DNA of 64,000 nucleotides from Mycteria americana (taxonomy: Eukaryota; Chordata; Aves; Ciconiiformes; Ciconiidae). Where the stretch lies: contig NC_134373.1 in the NCBI RefSeq assembly GCF_035582795.1, forward strand, positions 16,018,001-16,082,000. The letters are read 5' to 3'. Of the stretch, positions 1 to 13,748 are shown one piece after another. Under the pieces are notes generated by a model. It did not search any database. It saw nothing but the letters and a program-made list of their open reading frames with translations, and was not told where the DNA came from. Position 1 is the first letter of the stretch, and each line of letters starts with the position of its first letter. The position numbers and the translations under genes are program-made.

Positions 1-3000
1 AGTCAATAGCTCCCAAAAGAGAGGTAGGCAAACATGGAGATGACACCTGCATCAGTTACCACAGATATATCAGGTTGCCATTAAGCTGTGTTGCAGAGTC
101 TCATTTCACTAGACACTGTAAAAAGGAGTAAGGTAGTCCAAGGAACACAAGCTGCTGGAAAGCCTTTGCTGTCTGTCTACAACAAATACAATCCTGTTAT
201 CCTCAGAACTCTTCCCACATTGTCAAGCCAACTAACACAAGTCTTTCAATTGCCATTCACTGTCCCTACTTCCTCACATGAGCACGCCCCAAAATTTTAT
301 CATTCTAGAAGTTATTATATTTTGACTTACCTACCTTTGATAACTATGGCTAAAAAAAAGATTTAAGAGAAATGAAGTGGCATAGCTACCAGGTAACAGG
401 AGTATGCCATTTCAAAGATAGTAGATAAAGGAGAGGACTTAAACGAACTGGGGGCAGGAATTTGCGTAATCACTCTTCCATTTCTAGGAAATAACCACAC
501 TTGGATTACACAAATCCCTTCACAGTGATCAGTTAACTCTAAATTTGAAAATATTCTTACTTGGCACTTTTTAAAGCTGCCGCAAATTCCAACATACTGA
601 AAGGAACAAACTGTCTTCAGATACATGCCCACAATCTGACAGAACAAAAAAAAATTATTTTATTTCTTATAAAAAAGTAGATATCAAAATAAGAAACCTT
701 TACACAACAGTTGCAACATACGATATTCCTCTACAAGGCAACAAAACCATTGACAGCATACTAGAACTCCAAAATCTAGAGATTTATGCTCAAATTAGCA
801 GGGCCTGGGAGAGCTGCAGTGGTAGTTGATCAGCTCTAAAGCACAGAACTAAAAAAATCGAAGAGACTTCCCTGCATTTCTCCAGGAAAGGTTCCCCAAT
901 CTCTCCCACTTTCTTTTTTTGCTTTTAAACAAACAAACAGGACAGCCTTCCTTGCCCATTGTAGAACCATCTAAAGGCCAGAGTCTCTGGCTCCTCCAGT
1001 GCTGCATCATCACACATGCCAGAGTCCTATCACCCAAAATGCATATTTGCACCCCATTACATGACCAGACACAAATATACTCTTGTCTGACTTTGAAAAA
1101 TCACAACAGTCCACACAACTCACAGGCCTTTTTCCTTGCCCACATGGGAAGGGCTTGCCAGAAAGAGAGCAGAAGCAAGCAGATGACAGGTCAATTTGTT
1201 CTTTATATCCATGTTCAGCCTGCTGAAAGCTGACCTCTGTTGTACTGCCCATCTGCTGAAGGTGGTGGTAACACTCAATGATACCCAGCCATAACTGAAC
1301 CAAGGATGAAGTCTAACTAAACAAACTATCATGATCAACAAAAAGAAGTGAAAGAAAGTTAGTAAAAGTTCACTCTGAAAACTGCTAAGCAAAACCAGCA
1401 CTTTCTTATTCAATAGATTTGTTCCCTATGTGCCCCAAGAGCTGTATCTGCTCACTTTTCTGGCAAAGAACGTTTTTATAACCTTTTGCTCCCGTTACCA
1501 TAGTGCTGGACAAAACACAATATTGGCAGAGTGAGAATGGGATTCTAGCCTCTCATACAGAGATTGTTAGCCAAACTCTAGATCACTGTTCTGCACTCCT
1601 TGAGTAACTAGTGAACATTTTATAAATATAGAAGTCATGTCCTCAAGAGAAGAGTCCCAGCCTAATTCCCAGGGGTAGACTGCTAGAAATAAGGATTTTT
1701 CAGAAGTTTATCAATTTTGTTCATGTTTGTAATAGAGTTGTCAACACATAAAAAAACCAGAAGGTTGAAAGAGGCTTTTCATTTTAACTAGACTCAAACT
1801 TTGCTATGCTACTACGATTTAAGAACCTAGAAAATAAGCAGAAAAAACCTATTTTCTGCAGGCGCTGTAATTAGTAGTTATTCTCTTTGTCCCAGTTTAA
1901 CCAGCAGTTTTGGTCCATTTACTTCAAAATTAGAAGTAAACCTTCTGTCAATTGCTATGTAGCTCAAGAACAGCAAGCAAAGTCGCTATATTCAACCTGC
2001 AGCATGTAACACCACCACAGCATCAAGTTTTCTGTAATTATTTCCAGTGAGATCTGTATTTTACACACACATATTCCTAAGCATGACCTACTTTCACACT
2101 AATTGCAGTGCTTCTTGCCCAGAAAGAGACTGTTCCATGCCAGTGGTAACTCAATTTTTTAAAGCAATATAAGAACATTTTACATGCATAAAAGGATGTG
2201 CATTTATTCTCCCATATTAACTACACTGCAACTGTAATATAGTCATCTCCACACAATTTAAATACTACTTCTTTCTGCAAATTAGCCAACTACTTATTTT
2301 AAGAATTAACAAGTATCAACACTGAGGTATAAAAACCAATATGCCTGATAAACAAATCCACCTTGGGCAAAGTTTTTCTCCACATACAATAAGTCTTACA
2401 ATCCCCAGACTGGAAAACACTATTATTGTATTGCAGGTCACAGAGCCATTTCAGAATTTCTCTCTAGCAATATGGAGAGTTTTCCGTCTGCTAAAGAAAA
2501 GCTAGAACTTGAAACACATAATCTACCAGTGGTAAGGCTGTCTTGCTTAGCTACAAAGGACCATGGTTCAGAACATCAAGTCAGGATGGGGCTGAAAAGA
2601 CTATATTTTCCTGAAAATTCCTTCAGAACAGTATCAAGCATACAGTGACTGTTTAAGACGGCTGTCTTAAAGCAAAGCATTGGCATTACCCAATAGCCAA
2701 AATAATGGAACTGGACACCTCAGCAGAAGCTCTATGAATTCTACATGGTTGTTTTTACTCATTCACCCAAAGAAACCAGATTATGTACCAAATACCTTCT
2801 TTGAATCAAGAGCATATGAGGTTAATAAACTTAAGTGAACATGACTAACCTCATGAGAATGACAGCAATACCAAACAAGAGCTTCTATTTCTAAAAAGTT
2901 TAAATTCCTTTGTTCTAACATTTAAATGTCAGTTGAAGACAGCGCTTAACTATAACTTGTGTGAACGCCACACAAAATTACATGCTAAGACTCTTTGAAA

Positions 3001-6000
3001 AACACAACTTCAGCAATATCCCAGTCAACCTCCAGAAGCAAATCTCTGTGCGGGACCTTGTAGAGGCAGCAGCCAAGGACACAGTTCTACCAGCATACCT
3101 TGCAAAGAATCAGACAATCAAGTTATTCGGGATCCAACACAAGATACAGCTCTGTAAACTTGACAGCAATTATAAAACGAAAGATAAGCAGCACATACAA
3201 TGGCACAAGAAGTTCTAACAAGTCTGTCCCGAAAGAGTTGGTTATCACAAAAGCTGAAAGGGTGCTTCAAAAAGGACAGATGAATGAACCGGAAAAGGCC
3301 TCTGAAAGTAGCATACAGTTTCTGCAATGCCCAAAAATTAGCAGCTGCCCATCTTTGCACATGTATTAATCATGTTCCAGACCTCAGCTTCCACTAAAGA
3401 ACATTTTTTACCACAAAAGCACTTGCAGGGACTATTTTAACATTATTTCCCCAAAACATGCACATGCATTTTCTTTTCTCTGTTTGTCTAACGTGAGCCA
3501 GATTTCCACCAGGCCCTTCTAGATTTGTTCAGATACTGATTTCTGCACGTACTGGTGCAGTTCTGCCCAAGATCCATATAAATACCCCTCAGACACTCCT
3601 GTATCAACCAGGACACCTTTTTTTAAAGCTATGGAACACCGTTTTTTTCTCCAATCAATATTTATAGAGTGGGAAGAATTCATATTGGACAGACAAGACA
3701 CCATCTGTCACAGGCATCTTGGCAGAAGCTAAAAACATACTGCTATTTTTCCCCTACGACAGCCACATCCAGAGTAGCCCAATAAAACTTAAACTCAGAA
3801 CTTTCATGAAGTAAATGTATCCATTATTATCCTCACCTAACAAAATACCTACTAATTAACTCTTTCAGATGCAATAGTCTTAAAAGTCAATTTTTACACA
3901 TAATTCTCAAAGAAAAGTCATGTACAGACTACAGTTGTCTCAAATCGGGAAAACAATTATTTCCTGCTATACGATCTAAATTAACTCACAAATATTTCAG
4001 TAAAAGAGTAACTTTAATCTGCAGTTAAGAATTATTATGCTGTTCCCTATATAGGCCAAATTTCACCATATCCAACTACAGCAGCAATACCAGATAGCTT
4101 TACACATTCTGGTAACTCTCACAATGGCAAGAGCTCTCAGCCATAAAATACATCCCTAAGGATGCAAGTATCATATGAAGTCTTGAAGCCAGCCTGTATG
4201 CAACTTACAAGCATACCTATAAGCACTATATGGTAACGTAGTGACTACTCACATTATGCTTAGATAGCATAACTGTTACAGAAATGAAAGATTATAGGAC
4301 AAAAATAGAAAGTGACACTGCAAACTTGTGAAAGAACACAAGATTCCCCTCATAGCAGTTCTGTGCTGCATTACAGGATATGAAGAATCCCCACCTTTGT
4401 GTTTACATTCACCATAATTATGACACCGAATGAGAGTCTCAAACTTCGCTTATTCACCCCATTTCAACAACATTCTTGTTCTGACAATTCTGAGCTCTTC
4501 GTTGTCACAAGAATAGAAACATTAGAGAAACGCAACAACAAAATAAGAACATTTCAAATGCTGAATGCCTTTTCTATGTCACAGAAGGTTCTCTTGCCTC
4601 GCATTCTTTTTTTTTTAAATGTGAATTCATTTGTCTTCAAGTTGTCCTAACAGATCATTACAACTGTACATTCAGCAAGTTCTACTACCATCAGAAAAAA
4701 AAAGGCTTTTCTCTATACCCTAATGAATTAAAGTGCTGCACAAATGACCTTTCCATTTGACAAGACATTTAAATAATACCACCCCTCTACCTATGTAGCT
4801 TGGGCAATAAGTAAAACTATCCTGAAAAGGAAAGAAGAGTTTCATAATATGAATGATAGACAAGCTTTAAGACAGAGAGGCACAGAGAAAACAGGAATTT
4901 TCAAGCCGCTTTTTAGACAAGCAATTCTCTCCATTTTGCAGAATGCCCCACCAACTCCATAACCTCTAATCCTCCACCTTCCAAGACACAGGCAATTGGC
5001 TTTTTTGTTAACACTCACCATCTTCCAGTCATCTTAACAGCTCGTCCCTGAAACACAGGAAATACTACCCTTTTTCCCCCCTACATTCAGCAGAAGAAAC
5101 ATACGCAAACAATTCTTGAAGGACTGTGTTCAAACACAGCCCTAAATGCATATGAAATCCAGACCAAAAGGTCCTTGAAAAAAGCTCCTTCCACTCTGTT
5201 TGTAAACAAAAGCAGTACTTACCCTCATTTGTAAAGTATGAGAGCTGAGATCCACAGATGAAAAGCATCACATAAGAGCTGTGTTACTTAAAACCAAAAG
5301 AATTAGGTAGAAGAAGCCGACTGCTTAAGTTGTGATTTGGTTTGTGCAGAGGCATGTAATGAAAAGAATGGCATCTATTTGTTTAGCCAAAAAAAAAATA
5401 TTTAAAAAAAGGCAGTTTCACAAACTAACACAATACATACAAAACAAAAAAAATCTGAATAATCCTTGCATTTCAATCTCCACAGCTTAACATCTCCATC
5501 TCCAACAGAACCTAAACAACAAATATCATTTTCAGAATTTTGGCCTTTCAGAGCTGCTCTTGGAGTTTCATTAAATATAGCATTTACCACGGGGTAATGC
5601 CAAGAGGCCTGAAAACTAAGGTCAAATCAGTTCAAAAAATACCACAGGAAGACTATCATTTCTCTCCCTCAAAAAAAACCCAATGCATTTTTGGTCTCCT
5701 TTATCAGAAGGGGAATTGAAGTCGTATCCATATAGTAACTCCGCAGTAGACCCCCAAACTGAACTTCAGATCTAAAATTGGTGCTTCATCTCCAGAACAC
5801 CTTTCTTCCTCAAATGATAAAACACATCACACTGCTTATGGAAAAAGACAGGTCCACAGAAACTCCTACTGTTGTCAGTATCATTACTCAACCTCAAGGG
5901 TGGCACAGAAAATGGAAGAAAATGCTGCTTGGTTTTAGAGTTTGGTTTGGGGGTTTTTTGTATAATTAATTTAAAACTAAAAAAAAAGACTTTCCTTAAG

Positions 6001-9000
6001 TATGTTTTTCATTTTTAAGATATCATGTCACACAGAAAATCTGATTGAGATTATAGACTGAATATTAAAACGTTGAGCATGCTGCTTCTAAAAGAAGCTA
6101 AATTTAGTACAATGTAATACTTTGAACCTTCAGCAGGGCAAAGAAATCTCTCATTCTTCTCTGGATCCTTAACACAAGATACAACTAAAAAAAGGTAAGG
6201 AAAGGTCATGGAAGGTGAAATACAAGGAAAATATTAACCTTTGTTCATCATCAGAAAATAAGCAAAGGCAAAATCTCCTTCTCTTTATAGTACTTTTAAG
6301 TACAGACCTCCCAGAGGACAAGTTGATTACTGGCACTGTATTCCTCACTTGTTCATTTCATGAAAAATCTCTTTTTTTATATATGTATAAATGGTTAAAT
6401 AATTTATACCTCTACATTAATTATCCATCTGTTGATCAAGTGAGACAATTCATAAAAGCCTGTCTTGCATAATACATACAATTTATAAACCTTACTTAAA
6501 TGAGGGATCTTAATATGCTACAAATGTTTACAACAGGCTCATTACAGTGAAAATTTTTGTTTTCAAGGATCTCTGCATTTGGTATACATTATTATGGACT
6601 TATGTATACAAATGAGAAAAACAAAAATTAGACCTTTATCCCTTCCTCTTGCTCCAGTCATCGAAACTGGATTCACCCTACTGTATTTGTATTATATATC
6701 AAATTATTGACTAAAATAAATGTAAAGATTGTGTATATATTTAAAAAAAATCTAAAATTTAAGTGTTAAGCAGATCACAACATGGTAATGATTTACAATA
6801 GTTCTATTAACTCATCTCATCAAGTGGTTATAGAAGCATCCTCAATTTGAAGATTATTTAAATTAACTATTATCACCACCAGACAACAACAGCAGAGATT
6901 CAGAGTCTACAGATAACTTTTTACCTTCTATTATTCAAACTGATCGATTTATACAGATGCACATACAGCCAGAAAGAATTTATTCCTTTTTTTTTTTAGG
7001 AAAGGGCTGCTCTCACGACAATGCATTGAGAACTTGACAAAAAAGGCTGCAAAAACAACATCCTCACTAGTTTAGGCTGACTACACACTACTCTCTCATC
7101 CAGAGTTTGCTCCTCAGAGCTTCTGCATGCTCAATCACTCTGCCCCTTCTGGGAGTCACTCCATGGGCATCATTTCCCTAAGGACATGAAGACAAACAGG
7201 CCTAAATGTTTGAAGATAATTTCTGAGATGACCAACAGCTGCATAAAGTGAGAAAACTGGGAAGTATGTCAGAAAACACTGCACACTGATTTATCATAAA
7301 TAACAAATAAATGTAATGTCACAGTTTTATGCTTCTCTACAACTCCATTCACTCCCAGCTCTCTAGTTATTAGCCATGGTGGGAAAACCCAATTAATTTC
7401 ACTAGCACCATTTCAGCACTCATGTATATACTCCACCACATAAAAATATTTAGTCCTCTTTCCCACAAATGAAATTTATCTACATCTTACTTAATTGACA
7501 TGAGCAACTTGACACATTAATTCCCTCTCCTTGGAAGGCCAAACCAAGACCAATTTGTGCAGTAAACATTCAAAGAATACAGGACATATGGTATTCAGGA
7601 TAAAGAAAATATGATATTAAATAGAAGCAATATCCCCAACAATCCAGTGAAATGGATTACAGTGGACAATACAAAACACTTCATATAATGGGCATAAAAT
7701 TCCCTCATGGACAAATTCAGTACAAATGCAAGGCAAAAACATACAAAAGAAAAAGATAAAACTGCTTATATTCTCATTATTTATTTAAAATGTTTAGCCT
7801 TTTTTAGAATACCATTAAATCCTGAGCCTTAACCCATAGCAATAATTCCACACATTATGTTAAGTAGCATTACCTATCAAACTAAATTTAGTATCCACGT
7901 ACTTCACCCAAGAAAAGTGGAAAACCAGTAGATGTAGTTCATATTCTTCACAACATTATTTGCATATTCTTATAATTTATTATTTCCCTGTCAAAAATAA
8001 CAGCCCCTTTTTCGACATTCTGCTCATATGGGCATTTTTCAATCTCTCCGACATCTGTCATCCATCTTAGCCTCCTATTTTGCTGTTAGCAGTGTGGGGG
8101 ATAAGAGGTTGGCTTTTGTTTTTACTATTTCTCCTTTTAGATACATTTACGAATAGTGAAAATTACTGTAAACTTTCCATAATGGCATGGTATCTTTAGT
8201 ATCCTATTATACAAGAGGTTTTTTTCTCCTTTTGGCTAAATACTTTGTGTTTGTCCCCCTACATACACCCTCCAGACAGATAAATGTATGGTAACTGATT
8301 CAAGATAGCCATTTAATTTGGGATATTTAATATATTTACATTCCCCAAAAGCTGCAGCAGACCTGTGTTTTTTACCCAATAAAAAAAGCAGGTAGACAAC
8401 AAATTTTTGCACTCCTCAGCAAACATTCTGCCTCACATATAAAGATATAAACAAGCTTCACTTCTCATGCCAACTTACAAACTTACCACCTAGTAAAAAA
8501 ATCAGATTGAATTATAAACTTTGCAATATTCAACACCTCTCAAACTTACAGTTTAAAAGGACACTCTTCAAAATCATTTTGAGAATTTGCACTGTGTATT
8601 CAGTAAACACATACTACTTAATAATTATTATTAAAGCAAATCAAGACAAATTAGTGTGCTTTGAATTCATACTAGACTACTCACTAATAAATGGCTTTGT
8701 ATATTTTGATTGTTAAACAGACTAAAATTTTCTCTTTGAAAAGAGATCAGACTCAAAAATACTGTTTCAGCTATGTTTATATATCCCTGTATGCTAAGAA
8801 CAGCAGTACCAAGAACAGACTTTGATTGTTCTATGAGACAGACTATACAGAAAGACAAGCACTAATTCTGCTTTCAAAAGTCACATACTACCTGAAAGAG
8901 TCATGACAGATAACCTTTATGTTTAACAAGTGTCAGCCCCTACAGCTCAGAGTTTTCACTGGGGGCAGGAGCAACACCTGATATTTTCACTACTAGCCTT

Positions 9001-12000
9001 CAGGCCCAAACAGCAGCACTGCTGCTGCACAAAAGCTTGAAAAAACCAAGTTTGATGCCTGATATCTTGAAGAACTTCTCTTTTATCTTAGAACAGTCAA
9101 TCTACCAGCTCACTGCCCTCAGCAGGGATGGTCCCACTCCTTCCCTACTTCATTCCCCTCTCGTCCCTCACTTCATCACTGAGCAAAGACAACGATGCTT
9201 TTCTTGTCCTAGTTAGTTTTCTGTTGGTTTAGCTAACTGAACTGGCTCACAAATGATCAGATAAGGACCAGACCCAGGACAAGGATGTAGGTAGAACTAG
9301 AAGCAGAAAGATGTTAGATCAGCTCAGCAATCTTGCCCCTAAACAGCAGCAAAGCTTAATATTTGCAGCTTTTGGCAGGCACTGCTTTAGTTTCTAGCCA
9401 CCTTACATTCCAAAGGTTTCTAGGTGGGTAACAGGAAGAATTTATGCACTTAGCAATTTTAAATGCAAGTTTTCAGATCTACAAAAAACAATATTTTTCA
9501 GGATGGTCCAGCAGGCAGCCCATTCAATCTCAGCACTTCAACACTGGAGAAGCTTGTTAGGACAGGCCTTCATAAATCTCAATCTGAATGCCTCTTAGTA
9601 TTCCTGCACCCGGCACAAAATTTAGAGCCACTGCCAGAGCCACCCAGCTGGTAATGCACCAGACAAAGAGAAAATTGCTATCTGCCCTCCGCTGCTGGAA
9701 AGACTGGGGCAGTCTTCTGAAACCCTCAATCCCATCAGTGAAACTTTATATTTAACACTGATAAGCAAGTAAATATGTTTTTCAAACCTTCCTCTCATAG
9801 CCACTCAAAAGAAAAAATTCCTAATTTTTATTCTATGTAGCTATGGCAGAAAGATTTCCTTCAACTCTAAAATCAAAATTTAAACTACTTTCTTCTCCAT
9901 CCTTGGAGCCAGTGAACCTATTCATATTAACACTAAAAACTAAACCTCACAGAAATTCTTGCAAGGTTTATCCTAATCCTCTACTAAAAAGATTCACCAA
10001 TAACAGAAATTAATATCTGCTTTCTAATGAAGTTTATCAACCTTGCAATAGTTTGCCCATAAAACGTTAAAAATCAGGATCACCAACTTGTTTTATCATT
10101 TATTTCCAACAGAATTCATAATATGACAGATAGTCATAAAAACATAAAAGAACAGTAGTTCACAATATAGGAAACAGTTCTGAAGCTCATTTATTTGTTC
10201 GTGTAAATATCAGTTTGAAAACTGAACAGAATTAAAATCATTTTGATAATGATAGCATGTAAGTTGAAATAAGCATCTTCAAGCAAAAGCATCTCAGGCT
10301 TCCCTAAAATCTCTTAATAATATCAGGTGAAATAGCAATTTAATAGCCATGATCTGACCTTCTAAGATTAGAGTTTTAAAAACCTGATATGATCTACAGT
10401 ATAAATCAACACTGACAAAACAGCAGCCAGCTCAAAAGTAGGCAAAATGTTATTCCCAAGAATTTTGACAGAGTTCATATATATTAAAGCAGTAAATTCA
10501 CAACAAAGTTAGAAAACACCCTAATACAAATATTCACATTTACCTAGAAGAGTTTTTAACTTTAAGAAGAAGTACTAAATTTACGAGTTCAGCACAAAAC
10601 TGTCTTTGGCTATGTGCATAACCCACACATATAGGCTACCAAAACCCCAAACCAAGTAATATTTGTTCCTCATCCTGCAATTCACTGAGCATAAAACAAC
10701 TTCACTATGGTAACACTAAGCCAATAATAATAAAACAAGCACTTATATTTCAAACTGAAAGACCATTAAGAATAGATATTACAATGACATCTACTGGGAA
10801 ATAAGCTACAGGAAAAGTGAATAGCATATATAGAGTCCATAGTTCAGAGCATATCACTATAAATTTGACAGAGCAACTTGTTCGTTGCACCTAGGAACCA
10901 GAAAATTAAGATTTCTCACTGAAATAGGCACAACTCATTTTCAAGAACATATTAGTTCATTCACTTCAAGAAAAAATTGCAAACCTAACCTGTGAGAACC
11001 CTGAAAAGAGGAAATGCACCTAAATTCAGTGTGCTGGGATTACATGCTTCATCTACTGACATGCAGTTTTGCTTCATAAAGTATGAGTAGCCCAATAACT
11101 AAAGTTCCAGGTACGGGTATCCAACAAAATTTACAGAACTTTGATTACTAAGCAAGAGGTTAATTTCAGGTGCATGATTAAGTGTGAAAACGTAATATTT
11201 GAAAACAAAATCAAAGAAAAATGGGCCAGCAGACTCTAGACATAGACTCTACTGAAAACTTGCTGCACAACATAATACTTAAATCAATGTTTTCTTCTCC
11301 AATAAAATATTCTGCTGAACATAACAGAGTAAGATTTCACTTGCTTACAGCACTGACTGGAGAAGCTCTTGTCTTTCATGGTGCACCACAGTGGTGCACC
11401 ACTTCCTGCCTTTAAAACCTATAGCACTAAGCCACAAAGATTAATGACTGCAAATGCAAGTAAAACATGAGCAACAGACAATAAATTTTAGAGAGCTTAT
11501 TAACTGTAGGATACAGAAGCTGGCTACTCTGAATTACAATTCTTGATCAATATTATTCAATAATCACAATCTGAAAATAAATTATAGAAGTGGCATTCTA
11601 GTTGTTCCCTTATAACTAACACTTAGGGTTACAACACTTACTTTATATTAGCAACTTGCATATTTACAAATTTTATTTTCACACCTATACGTACAGTATT
11701 ACCACCACCAACTCCCGTTACCACTAATAAAATGGCTCATGCTATTTCCACATCCACTCAATAGAGAATCAAACCTGCTCTTCCTGAACTCCAGGTTGAA
11801 CTTGTAACACTATTAAATGCATTAAATTAGCTTTCCTGCCAAAACACAGCACAGCTAATGTAAAGGAAAAGTAGATTGGTTGAGTGATAAATACTTCAAC
11901 AACTTTACCAGCTACACTGACTCACTTAAAAGGAAACAGACAAGATGGTCCTATACCTAGATTATCCTCACTAAACTTACCAAACTAACAAGCTCACTGT

Positions 12001-12736
12001 AAACCTTGAGTACAGAGAGACGCATAGTAACAATTTATGCAAACATTTAATATAGTTACAACTCTGATGGGCATGTTTTGTGACTGAACTACTACCACGG
12101 AATTTCAGAAAATTAGAATCAAACACACATAAACAACATCCTTTAAGTACTTTTTTCTAATTTTGCCATAAATGTTGAAAACATTTGGTGTCACTTCAGA
12201 AGATTTTTCTTTTCATACATCCTCATAATGCAAGGCAGACTATCTGACACTTTCCTTCAAGCAACAGTATCTGCCAACCTTCCTTTAAATTATCAGGTCC
12301 TTAACACTTAGGTACTTGGTGATACAGTAAGTAAGGGGGAAGGAGGAAAAGAAAAAGTACAGAACCCAAAAAGATTATTAGCATTATTACTGGTTCCTTT
12401 ATAGTAGCACCAGAGTCCACCATCCAGTTACTTCCACCTTCCATCTTAAGGGAACATGGAGAAAAGAGGGTTGTGAAACCACTTGCAGGCTGAACATGAG
12501 AGAGCACCAGAGGCAAGACACTGAAGAAAGTAGTAAGACCTTCACTTACTTAGCCAGCTACTTCAAATTTGCAGAAAGCATCACTACTTGAAATCAAAAG
12601 AACAGTGGCCGCATACAGTCTTATTAATCGCTAAGTTTAGTTTCCCCTTAATGGTTGGGATTTAGCGATAATGACAAACACAAGTAAACGCTAATGGAAA
12701 CAGAGTGTACTGAAGTAATATCGCCTCAGGCATATG
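1..12736 (-). other. ABI2: ABI2 intron 1, distal part (non-coding)
   Basis: This AT-rich stretch lies downstream (minus strand) of ABI2 coding exon 1. I looked on the minus strand for the expected next ABI2 exon (continuing the N-terminal WAVE-binding helices with a SADKQ-like start) and did not see it, so the whole stretch reads as intron 1. Open frames here are short, low-complexity and show no recognisable domain. Several A/T homopolymer runs are present. The intron continues beyond the left edge. Confidence 0.7.
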
Positions 12737-13748
12737 TGTTGGGTTTACGTGGCAAGGTTTTGGTAGAGGGGTGGCTGCAGGGGTGGCCTCTGTGAGAAGA
12801 GATCAGGAGCTACCCCCATGTCAGACAGAGCCAGTTCTAGCCAGCTCCAAAACAGACCCACTGCTGGCCAAAGCTGAGCCAGTCAGCAATGCTGGTGGCA
12901 CCTCTGTGATAACATATTTAAGAAAGGGTAGAAAACACTGCAAAGCAGCTGTGAGAGGGGAGTGAGAAAAATGTGAGAGAAACAACCCTGCAGACACCAA
13001 GGTCAGAAAAGGAGGAGGGGGAGGAGGTGTTCCAGGTGCTGGAGCAGAGATTCCCCTGCAGACCATGGAGAAGACCATGGTGACACAGGTTGTCCCCCTG
13101 CAGCTGATGGAGGACCACACTGGAGCAGATATCCACTTGCAGGCCATGGAGGACCCCATGCTGCAGCAGGAGGATATGCTCTGAAAGAAGCTACAGCCTG
13201 TGGAGAGGAGTCCATGCAGGAGCAGGTTTTCCAGCAGCAACTATGGCCTGTGGAAGACCCACACTGGAGCAGTCTGTTCCTGCAGGACTGTAGCCAGTTG
13301 GGAAGGACCCATGTTGGAGCAGTTCTTGAAGAATTGCAGCCCGTGGGAAGGACCTGTGTTGGAGCAGTTTGTGAAGGACTGTATCCTGTGGGAGGGACCC
13401 TATGCTGGACCAGGGGAAGAGTGTGAGGAGGAATGAGTGGCAGAGACAAACTGTTATGAACTGACTGCAATCCCCATTCCCCAACCCCCTGCACTACTCA
13501 GGAGGGGGAGGTAGAAGAGTTGGGAATGAAGGAGTGAAGTTGAGCCTGGGAAGAAGGGAGAGGTGGGGGGGAAGGTGTTTTTAGTCTGTTTTGCCCATGA
13601 TGGTAATTGGTGAGCAATCTCCCTGCCCTTATCTCAACTCATAAGCTTTTTTTTTTTTCTTACTTTCTCCTGTTGTTCTGCTGAGGATGGAGACCGAGAG
13701 AGCTGCTTGATGAGTACCTGGCAGACAGTCAAGGTTAACCCACCACAG
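12737..13748 (+). mobile_element. Solo LTR of an avian endogenous retrovirus
   Basis: The element begins TGTTGGGTTT and ends AACCCACCACA, giving the TG...CA ends and short terminal inverted repeat of a retroviral LTR. I recognise the overall sequence as an LTR family common in neoavian birds, from memory and not from a search. A TATA-like box (CATATTTAAG) lies at 12,913-12,922, so the LTR points along the plus strand, antisense to ABI2. Between 13,036 and 13,412 it contains degenerate units built around TGGAGCAG. No AATAAA is present where the family usually has one: the text passes directly from the G-rich tract near 13,575 to 'agtctgttttgcc', suggesting an internal deletion of under 100 bp. 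No gag, pol or env sequence flanks it, so it is a solo LTR. Flanking bases (CATATG left, GTGTAG right) give no clean target-site duplication. Confidence 0.82.
13036..13412 (+). repeat. Degenerate tandem units inside the LTR
   Basis: A motif TGGAGCAG followed by about 37-42 bp ending in GGGA(A/G)GGACC recurs. The clearest copies start at 13,265, 13,315, 13,360 and 13,405 (the last reads TGGACCAG), at spacings of 50, 45 and 45 bp. Older, more diverged copies lie upstream at about 13,040, 13,123 and 13,217. Because 45 bp is a multiple of three, the array stays open in several frames and yields apparent repeat-containing proteins that are not genes. Confidence 0.7.

Noticed and set aside
12771-13494. 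Several overlapping open frames (64-163 codons) on both strands with repeated VGRTHVGAV-like units
   Set aside because: They fall wholly inside the LTR. The open frames come from its 45-bp tandem units, not from a gene.
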